A DNA stretch of 64,000 nucleotides from Ulva prolifera (Eukaryota > Chlorophyta > Ulvophyceae > Ulvales > Ulvaceae), in the NCBI GenBank assembly GCA_023078555.1, contig CM041198.1:6754424-6818423 (forward strand). Direction: 5' to 3'. The notes under the pieces are model-generated. The model saw nothing but the letters and a program-made list of their open reading frames with translations. It was not told the DNA's origin and did not search any database. Below, one piece after another: positions 38,353 through 48,550 of the stretch. Position 1 is the first letter of the stretch, and the number at the start of each line of letters is the position of its first letter. The translations under genes were made by a program, and so were the position numbers.

Positions 38353-40258
38353 TGTGGCGGAGGCGCCCCGGACTGATCGATGTGCACAACTGCAGAGCTT
38401 GGCGCGACATTCATGTGATTGCAAACATGCATTGTCTGACCGAACTGCTTCGTTTACTGTCTCTCGTGTATACTTTTCAATTCGCAACGTGTTTGCTTGT
38501 CAACAACCTGGGCCCAGTTGTCAATACATGATACTGTGGTGGCTCCTCTGTTCATGGCCAACAGGGAATAGTAGCTTCGAGCGGAGTCAACAGTATGCTC
38601 ATTTTTGAATGGTACGTGACTCCGGGCAACTGAGACCTCGCGAGACCTGATCTCAGGGCTCAAGCCATCATGGCAACAGCCATGGGTACTCTGCCGGATG
38701 GAGACGAAGCAGACAGCAATCAAGGATCAGTCGGCAGATTGAAGAAAAAGCACTTTCCTAGAGCCTGGTTGGTTGCAAAGATGTCATACGGTTGACAACT
38801 CGCAGTCTGCTGTGGTTGCAACAGTGCCCATCCACCTGATCGAGACATCTGCCACCAGGAGCTCCTGCGCTGCAGTGTCAACGGCAGAACCTAATTATGT
38901 GAAGTACACACATATGTGAGCATGTGACTTGATAGAGATCAATATGAGCAAGGCAGTCCAGATGCCAAAGCAACCATCCGTCGGGGTGACCTGTGGGGGG
39001 TTCAAAAGCAACCAAGCCATACAGTGTACTCACTGAACCCATAGGCGTTGATGCCTCATAAGGTTTAGTGTCACTTGGGGATGCTGCGCAGTCTGTGGGG
39101 GTGTCCTGCCATGCAATTGCCCGAGTTCGTGTGATGTCTTTTCCACACTCGCAGCCTACCACAGTGCAGTCTGTGTGTACTCTATGCCCTGCTCGCTGTG
39201 TATGAAGAGGCGAGAAGCCTGTTTTTACTGCTGTACACGAGCATTGCCTCACTCATGTAGCAAGCAGATCGCCGTGAACTGACTGACACAGGCCCACCTG
39301 ACAGCTCTGTGGCACTGTCATTTCATAGGGAGAAGGGCGAGAGACACGTCCTATAACACTGGCAATCAGTATGTACTGCTTCCACACGCGTTCAGAACAG
39401 AATTCGACTTCTCCCCACACATACCTCGATGTTGATACGTGTTTCCTGCACAGTGGCATCAGTGCAGACCCAACCTTGGGGTCAGAAGAAGGCCGAGGCA
39501 TTCAGACATCAGATGTGTGATCACAAAGCGTGTCAGAAGCGTGGACATGCTTCTGACACCTCCGTTTTTGTATGCTGTCTCAGCTATGCCTGCAAGGCGT
39601 TACAGCGTCCAAATGTTGGCAACATGCTCTACAAAAACAAATTCTCGTCACCGAGATGGCGCATGGCACCATGCTCGTTTGCGCTATTGCAGTAGCTTTT
39701 GCACTATGGCAACCAAAAGTCAGAACAAACTTGTGTCATAGCAGTCTTCGATCGGCCTAATGTATACGCCGAGCATGACACATCATCACGGGTTTGTGCC
39801 CGCCACGCCCACCGCAATGTGTTCTTGGCCTGTTCCATAGTCTCCCAGGCCAGGACCCACCCCCACAAACCCACCACGTGCCTCACACACGAAGAAAAAA
39901 AACATGCTTCCCATGATCTTTCGCCGCAGTCGTGGGCACGCAGTCCAGCAAGAACAAGAATCAGAATAATCCCTGCATGAACTCACGACAGCTCACCCGA
40001 TGGCGCCCTTCGCTGCATCACACACCCTGCACTCCGACATCCATGTGTCCACAAAACCGCCGCACCCATTCTCCGCGGCCTCCCCCGCATTCAAAAACAT
40101 CACCGCGGCACCTCCATGCAAGCACATCACCACTCCACACAGGCCGCGCACGCACTCCTTTCTCAGACCAGCAACCGGCACGCAGCAGCCGTTGCTGCAC
40201 CCCTTCGCTCCCCTTCACTCCAGCCCCGCACCCATATCACATGTGACATATGCGCCCC
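38353..40258. other. No confident gene
   Basis: About 1.9 kb between the ABA4 start and the CDC6 stop. Short open frames only, of random composition. It should contain the ABA4 promoter and the CDC6 3' UTR. Confidence 0.5.
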
Positions 40259-42750
40259 TCATGGCAGCTGTGCCACCAGCGGCAGCAGCAGATGGCTGCC
40301 CGCGAGCGCGTGCTTCACGTCGTCCGTGCCGACCTTCAGCTTCACCAGCGTGTCCTTCGCAAACTGCTCGCGCCGGCCGCGGCCGCGGCCCTTCGCTGCC
40401 GTCACCTCGAGCAGCCCCGACTCGCACAGCAGGCCGACGAGCATCTCGAGGCCTGGCCAGTCGACGACCGCGATGCCGGCCTCCTTGCCGGACCCCGTGT
40501 ACTTACGGTACACCTCCTCCATGCTCATCGCCGCCTTGCCACGGGCGCCCTTGCCGCCCAGCGCAGGCGGCGCCGCCGCCGTCGGCGTCATGCCCGGCAC
40601 GTCGTCGACCATCGGGAAGCTCTTGAACACCGGCTTGGACGCGGGCCGCGGCGTCGCGAGGCCAAAGCCCGTGCCGACCGGCGTCTGCAACTGGTTGAGC
40701 AGAGAGTGCAGGTTGCCCTGGCGCGACGCGCCCAGCGGCGGCGTGCGGAGCGACGCGGCGCTGCGCGCCGTGGACAACGCCGGGCGGGCGGCAACAGGGG
40801 TCGGCGTGACCGCGCTGCACGACGTCGCCGTCGCACTCATGCTGGGAGTCATGCTGGGTGCAGCGGACGCGCCGGCGGCGCTGCCGCGCGCGATCGCGAG
40901 CGTGCAGACGAGCAGCTGCTGCTGCACCGGGAGCGCCTGTATGAGCTTCACGTGGCCCTGCGCCTCGGCGCCGCCACCGGTTCTGCACGCTGCGAGCGCA
41001 GCCGCAACCTGGCTGACGGTGATGAGGCTGCGGGCGGCGGCGCCGCCGGGGCTGGCGGCCCCCGGGGCCGACGGCGACGCGAGGACGGCAGCGGCGGCGC
41101 GGGCGGCGGCGGCGCGCGCAGAGGAGCACACGGCGATGGCGGAGCGCATGTCGCCAGAGACTGCCGAGACGCGCCGGGCGACGAGCTCCAGGGCCTTTGT
41201 CTCAAATGTGTTGGGAAAATGGGCCTGAACAAAAGCAGAAAGGTGACTCCCCTCGGACAGGTATCTCACGTCCTCTGTGACTGTGTGTCCCTGGTAGCAG
41301 TGTGCCGATGACAGAGATATACACGAGACACGCAAGATTTTGCTCCTCTGCTAACTGACAGGCTAGCTTGGAAAGTCGTGACGGTCAGAAGCAACAAAGC
41401 GGGTGCGGGTGATGTGACGTGGCCACATCGTCGCATGACAGGAGGCGTTCTATGTGCAGCTATGGTCAGCTGAAGGCGTTGAATCCACACCTGGAGCAGC
41501 TGCAGAAGCTGCCTGGCGGTGTATGAGTGGAATGAGATGATGGCGGGGGTGGTGGTAGCATTTCCACTCGTGCTTCCCACGGGCTGCAGGACTCTGTGGG
41601 CGAGGTCTAAGCGGTTTGCGATGCCGATGACCACGAGGCGGGACGAGGCGGCCGCTGTCAAGCCGAAGATCTTCTGCACTGCCTCTTCAGTTGTTTTGCA
41701 GGCCTGGTCAAGTTCGTCGAGGATGAGGACGGTCATTCTCTGCATGTTGCACGGAGTTTCTGACACCTGCTGTTCAAGGAAGCTGCGCTGACTCTTGACA
41801 GACAGCTTCATCTGCGGAATCGGTTGGATGCACATTCATGGAGACCGGGACGTCGATGCAGGTGATGTCCGCTAGGTTGGCAGTGCTTAGAGCAGTCAGT
41901 GGTGTGCACACATGATCCATGCAGTACTGATAGTGGTTCCTTGCCAACAGCCTGACTTGGTTGTTGACTCTGATTCAAATTCAAATTTACAATGACCAGC
42001 TTTGGGTGATGTTAAGCCTACTTCGTACAGATCGGACACAAGCACGGCGCACTTGAGAGAGTGCTTACCTTCCTGGATTTTGTGGACTTCTTGGATCCAT
42101 TAACAAAATTTCTCATCTCAGTGATTGCCTCTGTGTTGGTACGAGCCGAGGGCAGTTTGCAAGCATCGCCTGGTACGATTGGAAGAGACTCAGACCCTGC
42201 AGATCAAAGAATTGTCAAGTAATCCTCGATGCGGTTCACACGAACACTTCGTGCGTTCGATTTTGCAGTTCGAGCACTCACCTGTGCTGGTGAACGTGGC
42301 CATGACCGCGTGAGCCTCCCGCAAGCCCGCTAAACAAACACGGGGCAAGGATGAACTTGCATCTTGACAGTTTACTATACTGCATGCTGGGAGGGGCTGT
42401 CCTAGGTCATGCTCCACCAGAGCTGAGACAACTGTGCGAACAGTGTGCGTCTTCCCAGTCCCCGGTTGTCCTGGGATGTAAATTGCTGCTCCTTGTTCAT
42501 GACTAACACATTGGCAGAGCAATTCTTTGAGCTTCGCAGTCTCCTGCTGGCGGCAGAGGACTGTAGATCCCTCGCCCACAGGGCGCTTCGCGTGAGGGGC
42601 TGGCTGCCTTGTCGCCTTCTGATGAGCATTCGGTGGCACGTTTTCATCTGAAGCTTGCTTTTTAGGTGGCTGGATGAAGTCTCCATCTTCCAAACAGGCT
42701 TGCCGCTGTCGCTTGCGCGACGTGCGTTGAGCGCTTTTCCGCGGAGACAT
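40259..42750 (-). CDS. CDC6: CDC6 replication-licensing AAA+ ATPase, four exons
   Basis: Exons 42750-42282, 42130-42069, 41811-41491 and 41224-40259 join in frame for 605 residues. CDC6 loads the MCM helicase with ORC and CDT1 at origins in G1. The start MSPRK is itself a CDK consensus site (S-P-x-K), and basic nuclear-import-like patches (RKRQRQ, PPKKQ) follow. Walker A is PGQPGTGKTHT (~residues 93-103), Walker B LILDELDQ (~206-213), a sensor-1-like IGIANRLDL follows, and the sensor-2 region is RRVSAVSGDMRSA (~300-312). A C-terminal winged helix includes MSMEEVYRKY and GLEMLVGLLCESGLLEV. The linker after sensor 2 is Ala/Pro-rich. Donors are GTGAGT, GTAAGC and GTGTGG. ORC1 is less likely because no BAH domain is present and the length fits CDC6. 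Confidence 0.93.
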
Positions 42751-43021
42751 ACTGCAGACGACTTCAGGCCTGGAAAGAAGTCACAGACATAATAGACTCT
42801 AGTATGTTGGCTTTGAATGATGTGGGCGTCGTCCTGTGGCAGCCTCTACGGCCGTTGTCAAACGCACAGTGCCCATGCCGAGGTGCCAAATACCTCGTCA
42901 GGCCCGATGATGACTGCGTCGGCCTTGCGAAAGACACTGCGCTAAACCATCTATTTCCTATGCTTGTCGCAGACGGCACAGCTCGGTTGCTCGCATGCTC
43001 CAGATCGTAAACTCGTTCAAA
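42751..43021. promoter_or_regulatory. 271-bp bidirectional promoter region between CDC6 and EFHB
   Basis: The start codons of CDC6 (minus) and EFHB (plus) are 271 bp apart and face away from each other, so both promoters and 5' UTRs must share this segment unless an upstream EFHB exon exists. I see no TATA box or full E2F site; TTTCGCAAGG on the minus strand near 42928-42937 is at best a partial E2F-like match. Confidence 0.6.
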
Positions 43022-45468
43022 ATGGAGCCGCGGTCTTGTGCCCCCTTGGACACCAGCAGGACCAGGCCGGGAAGACGCACAATTTCACAAACAGGTGCTG
43101 TGCAGAGCTCAAGTGCAAGTTGATAAAGCAGCAGGCATCACACACCAAAGTGCAGGAAACACGGGCAATACGGTGATGTCCTTCCTGGCCCGAGCGAGTT
43201 CGAGACAGGCCATTGCACGGAGGCTATGACTGGACCACCGGTAGGCACAGTGCCGCGCAAGTATAAGGAATACGATTCGAGTCACATACCTGCAGCTGGA
43301 GCTACCTTTGCTGCAAATGATTCGGCCTCGACGTGTTTGACATGGTCCGCCCGGCCACAGACGCCAAGCGGGATCGCAAAATACCGACAGAGCAGACTGC
43401 ATGAGCCTGGGAAAATATACAAACACTTTGGAGCGGAGGGCGATCCTGTGGATAGGACAAAAGTGTATGGTAGAGTGCGGCTCACACCTGGTTGTGCCAT
43501 GCTGTACACCTGTGCATGCCATGCTTGCACAGAAATCTCCACACTTCAATACGAGAGTAGGCCTGCAACAAGGAGGAGACCTTGGAGAAGGTCTTCAAAA
43601 CCTATCCAGAGAGCGACATGATGCGATGGACTTTGGATCGATCCGAAGATGTGTATTACTCCAACACAAGAGAACCTCTTGGCAAGTCGTGGCGTCGAGG
43701 GCACTCCATCCCGTCACACCTGGGCACTGAAGTTCCGTTCGGTCAAAGGATAAACGCAAAGCAGAACAGCGCCATCAGCCTTGCCCGCGGCGCCATTGCA
43801 CCTGTAGACCATGAGTACGAGGTGTGGTCCGCGAGGCCTGCACGTCCGTGCAGCACCTGCAGCAACACAGAATCAGCCTGCATCTCTGAGATTGTCCGAA
43901 TACCCAGCAATGATCGTGCTTCCGAAACATCTCTGCTTCAGTATGTGATGTTGGAGTCCTCATGACTGAGAGTGTCGCGCTTTTCAGTATCATCTTGAAC
44001 TTACTGGCCTGAGCTCTGGGATAGACTCAGGCCCAGCAGAACTTTGCCTGCATGCCAAGCAACGGGTGGATCGACTGCAGATGAATTTTGCCTGCTGAGC
44101 TCGTGCCTCACTGCTACGGTCGAGGACACGCAGTTGAAACAGCACAGCAAATCCACGTTCATGCTCGTTCACCATGCCTGCCAGAACTCCTCCCTCGTTA
44201 CAGGCCGGATCGGTGGCATTGCACAGCCACTGCCGCTCAATGCAGCCGCCTGGATCCCCACGTCCTTCGCAAACAGCCCATCCCTGCCGGCCAATACATG
44301 CAATCGCAGAGCCAGCGACCAGCCTGCGCATCATACCGGCATTCGGACGCCATGCTACACCTGTAGCCATGCACTGCAGGACAGCGACGAGCCCGGCACA
44401 GCAGCACACGCACTCTACGTCCGCACGCACGGCGCCTTTGCCCCCGGCGAGCAGCGCCGCCGCCCGTACGACTGGGCCGCGGTGGGGGTTGACCCCGCCG
44501 CCCACCGCTTCGGCGCGACCGAGAAGGCACAGATCGTGAACGGTGTCGGCAAGGCACTCAACCCCGGGCTCGATGATGATGCCCCGCAGGCGCCGCAGAT
44601 CGTGAACCGCCGCGTGGAGGAGCACCGGCTGACGGCCGGGGAGGTGCTCGGCGCGCCGCGCCGCCTCGGCGCCGGAGACCGAGGCCTGCCCCCGGACTTC
44701 ACGTACGGCAAGCCGTCACTGCCCAAGGTGCGCCTGGTGTGACTTGATGCGTGCGAGCGGGGCAGATGCCATCGCTCATCTATCTGCTGCCCATGCCTCT
44801 GTTTGAGTGTGTTTGCGTGCGTGTGACTGGCGAGGAATGAATGTTGCAGCCATTTTGAGACCAGCACGTGTGTCCAGCTGCAATGCATGCACGGCATGCA
44901 AAAGCACCGCAGCCAGTCCGCATGCACCTGCCACGGCCCGCGACTCACGGGGCTCGCGGGGGTTCAGGGAGGGCGGGAGGACGGCGTGGGGGAGCTGCTG
45001 CATGGCGGGTACACTGAGGAGCAGCAGCAGCCGGACGCCGACCTCGGCCGCAGCCTGCGCGAGGGCTTCCGCAACGTGCTGCCCGCGGCGGCCGACGGCC
45101 GCATCGACGCCGGCGCCGGCGTCGGCGGCCGCGCGTTTGGCGTGCCGTCCGTGCGCACAGACCTGCACCCCCCCTCCCGCGCCTCGATCGCCAACGCGCA
45201 GAACTTTGGGAATGAGCCCGACGCGGCCGCGCTGCTCTCGCCGTGCAGCACGGCCGACCGCGGCGTGAACGAGGAGCACTACTCGGCGCGGCGCAGCGCG
45301 GCGGGCGTGCGGGGGCTGCTTGCGGGTGCGGGGATCGAGATGCGCGACGGGGAGTTTGAGGCGTGCTTCGAGGCCGCGGCGGCGGCGGAGGGGGACAGCA
45401 GGCGCGCGAGCCTGATGTCGTTCATGGACACGCGGCACAGGATGCTGCATCACCAGGCGGGGCTGTGA
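43022..45468 (+). CDS. EFHB: EFHB / CFAP21-like ciliary microtubule inner protein, five exons
   Basis: Exons 43022-43094, 43296-43474, 43561-43821, 44380-44727 and 44968-45468 join in phase for 453 residues. EFHB (CFAP21 in Chlamydomonas) lies inside axonemal doublet microtubules. Family signatures: TPSGIAKYRQSRLHEPGKIY with a following HFG, REPLGKSWRRGH, YVRTHGAFAPGEQRRRPYDW, GVDPAAHRFG, IVNRRVEEHR, ELLHGGYTEEQQQPDADLG, GVPSVRTDLHPP, and NFGNEPDAAALLSP with a following NEEHYSARRS. The animal protein has EF-hands between the HG-Y/LIH segment and the GVPSVRTD motif; here these segments are directly adjacent, so no EF-hand is present. The first exon (MEPRSCAPLDTSRTRPG) fits by phase only and is the least certain. 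Donors are GTGCTG, GTGCGG, GTGTGG and GTGCGC. Confidence 0.9.
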
Positions 45469-46501
45469 GGGCGGCGTTGGTGGATGGTGGCGCTGTGTGC
45501 TGGTGGGGTGTGGTATCGGGCAGACATGGATGCTTTGGTCATATCGGATGCTGCGCACGATGTAGCCCCATGTGGAGGTGCACTGACAGAATCAGCTGCG
45601 ATTCTCTGATGGAGAAATTTTGCGCATGTCTATGGCAGTCCATTTGCATGGCCTGATCTGGTTTGTCCCGCTCTACACATGCGCTGCAGAGCAGTACGAC
45701 GTCTCTGTTCGACAATTTGCTGATATTGTGGCTGCCAGAACTGTGACTCAAATGCTTTACTGACTTGGCTGTGGGAGTAGACCGTGGCTACTGTAAAAGG
45801 ACTGGGAGGCCCACGGGGATGGACTCCCTGCCTCATGTGCAGTAAACCAGGTACAAATGGTTGCCTCGTGCTGTGCATAGGCCACAAGTATACAGTGTGT
45901 GGGACAGGACCTTAAGACTGGACCTTGCACCTTGGACACACCGACATGGATTTGTAGCTACGGAGACATAGCAAATTCCTGCTGCACAGTGGACAGCGTG
46001 CTTGAATACACGCATTGTGCTGTTGTCACTGGCTATGCAGGTGACAAAGGCCCGTTATGACAGGTGAATACTGCATACTCTGAAGTGAAGTACACGAGGA
46101 CATGTGACATGATGCCTGGCAAGTTCTGACATGAACTTGTCGGGAGCTTGACGGCTCACTGCAGAGCTCTGCCACGTTCCCGTTCGTTCCGCTGTTGGTG
46201 CACAACCTCGAATCGATTGGCACAACTAACATTTGTTTTGCAAGGTGTATATGCAGATTCCAGGCTTCAACGTGTTGATTGGTAGCCTGTACCACACATC
46301 TTTGCTGGTACGGCCGTGGGCCATGGTGACTAGTGCGCACCTGGTTGCGCGGACCGTGCGTGCGCCACCACGCAACTTACTGTGAACAGTGAATTTCAAC
46401 GCTCTGAGAGCAGATCTATGTTCTTATAGTCACCAGTATTGGTTGTGAACGATGGGAAGTTGTATTGTCGTGCTGGGCTGGCAGATGTCTCAGGTCGTCA
46501 T
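45469..46501. other. No confident gene
   Basis: About 1 kb downstream of EFHB up to the hAT fragment. Short open frames, no motif. Should contain the EFHB 3' UTR. Confidence 0.5.
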
Positions 46502-46838
46502 TAGAGCTGTAAATGTAAGTTTTGAAAGCACGATTTAACATTAATTAACAAAGCTAGAGTAAAATAAAAGTAAGATACGGCCAAAAACTCCACCTTAAAC
46601 GTTGTTAAAATGTAGCTTTGCCACTTTACCTTTCAAATTGTAGTACATGTCGAAGAGGCATTTTCTGCCAATTGCACGGCACAGACACGTCCACAACCAC
46701 CTAGATTCATCTAGTGCACGACCTATCGACTATCTGCATCGCTTGAGCAACTTGACGACGATGGAGATGTTCCTAGGCTGTCAGAATCTGGGTCACATGC
46801 AACGGAACCCGTGTTCTGCACCACCAACTTCCCCTCCT
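46502..46838 (-). mobile_element. Truncated, diverged hAT element fragment
   Basis: Begins with TAGAGCTGTAAATGTAAG, a variant of the terminal repeat of the complete element at 56186, and follows that element's sequence for about 335 nt through the part encoding the transposase C-terminal tail (SVACDPDSDSLGTSPSSSSC on the minus strand). Similarity stops near 46838. I find no matching right end nor a second copy of the 8 bases preceding the left end, so the other end is lost. It lacks the 66-bp inverted duplication seen in the complete copy, at least in the part that is retained. Confidence 0.75.
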
Positions 46839-48550
46839 GCCTACAGCAGCACTCGCTGCGGCGTAAACCCTGCTTGCGCGTCACGACGACCAACACTTTA
46901 TCAGGAAACCCTGTGACAACTTTATGGGTTGAGGCCACGTGAGTCATCGCCAAGAGGTCAGACTCTTCATATATTTGATGGCAAGGCAGCAGACAATGGT
47001 CATGAAGCCAGCCTGGGCAAATGCTTGCACAGCATGGAAGTAGACGATTGCAACAGCTGGTCGACATGATCCACCACAGGTCCGAAACCCAGAGTCGTGG
47101 ACCGCGTCATTGTCACCCAGAAACAGGGTACAAGGCTGTTCAGACGCACATTGTTCAAGAGGGCATGTGTATGGCATTCTCAGGAGGACTTGACCTGCGC
47201 CCCGCTGCCCAAGACGTGTGCGTAGGCTCAGACTCTCCCCTAGTGGCCAGCAGATACGAACGCCTGTAGGCATAGCGGGGTCCCTCCAAGACAGCATACG
47301 CTAGCAACATCACCCTTACATGTATGCCCGTGCCAGCTTCGGCCAACCTGTGTGAATCCTTGACACCGCTGCCACACAGCTTGGAATGACACTTCAAGTA
47401 CCCGGACACCGTACGAGCCGCTCTCATAGCTGCAGATTATCATATACTGCAACATCATACTAAAGTGCCCTTTGAGCGGCATTCGCTGCCACCTCGAAGC
47501 CGGTTCTACAGCACAGCAGCATGGCTGCATCCTCGTGAGCATGCCATGCCCGAATTTGTTTTATACACGAATACCTTTCAATGCCAAAACGACCGAGCAG
47601 AGACACGCCAGAGGTGCACTCACCGCAGCATTGAGCTGCGCACACTTGACCGGCTGACGCCGGGAGTACCAGCAGATGGATCAGGCTCAACCTGTCAGCT
47701 TTCTCACCCTGCCGCTGCAGCAGCAGGCTTGTCAACGAGTTGATTGGAGCATGCATGGCCCTTGCTCATGTGGAGCATGCATGGCATTGGAGCATTGGAG
47801 CATGCATGGCCCTTGCTCATGTGGAGCATGCATGGCATTGGAGCATTGGAGCATGCATGGCCCTTGCTCATGTGCTGCGAGACAGGGCCGGCAGTCCACC
47901 GTATCGCAGCCCACATGCGCGCCAAACGCATGGTCTCAGCTGCAGAGGGATACAATCCCCGACAGCCTGCTGACGGAGCAGCCAACAGTGCGACCTCTTC
48001 GTCTCGGTCTTAGCGCACATCAGCTGGCTCACCTCCCCTCAACAACCGCAGAGGGATCTCATCAAGTATCGTGCACCAGGTACATAGCACAACTCTCACA
48101 TTGCCGTGGTGCACTAGATACACTCCTTCATCTCCTACATTGGGCCTAGACGGATCAGCAGACCAAGCCACACCCACCTCGCCCACCGCGTGACAAAAAA
48201 AAATACAGCAGCAGTTTCTGCGGAGCACCCCTCCACTGCCACGAGCGCCAACCCAACAGCGATAGCCCATCATGCACAGCCATCAGCAGGACACGAGGTC
48301 CATTGCACGAACAGGGCTCGCACAGCGGCGGCTAGCGCTCGCACATGGCGGCCCCGCCGCGCAACCCCCTAGACACTCCTGCTACAGCAGCAAGGCCGGG
48401 CCGCAAGGCTGCCTCCCTGCCGGCAGAGAGTCTGAACCCTGCCTCACATGCGGAGGAGGCACGGCGGAGGCTGTGGGCGTAAGCAATACATGAGGACGTG
48501 TGGAGTTGAGTGTGGCCAGAGGTGTGGCGGGAGGGGGGGAAGGGGGGGGC
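46839..48550. other. No confident gene; contains a 51-bp tandem repeat
   Basis: Short open frames of random composition. The only clear structure is the 51-bp repeat at 47742-47871. The end near 48550 should include the 3' UTR of the RETICULATA-related gene. Confidence 0.5.
47742..47871. repeat. Tandem repeat, 51-bp unit, about 2.5 copies
   Basis: The unit contains two GGAGCATGCATGG words and a CCCTTGCTCATGT segment. Copies are nearly identical. Because 51 is divisible by three, several frames on both strands read through as 17-residue repeats, which creates spurious open frames. Confidence 0.85.

Noticed and set aside
46944-47297. Minus frame next to the hAT fragment as a transposase remnant
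   Set aside because: No hAT catalytic or dimerisation motif can be seen in any frame there.
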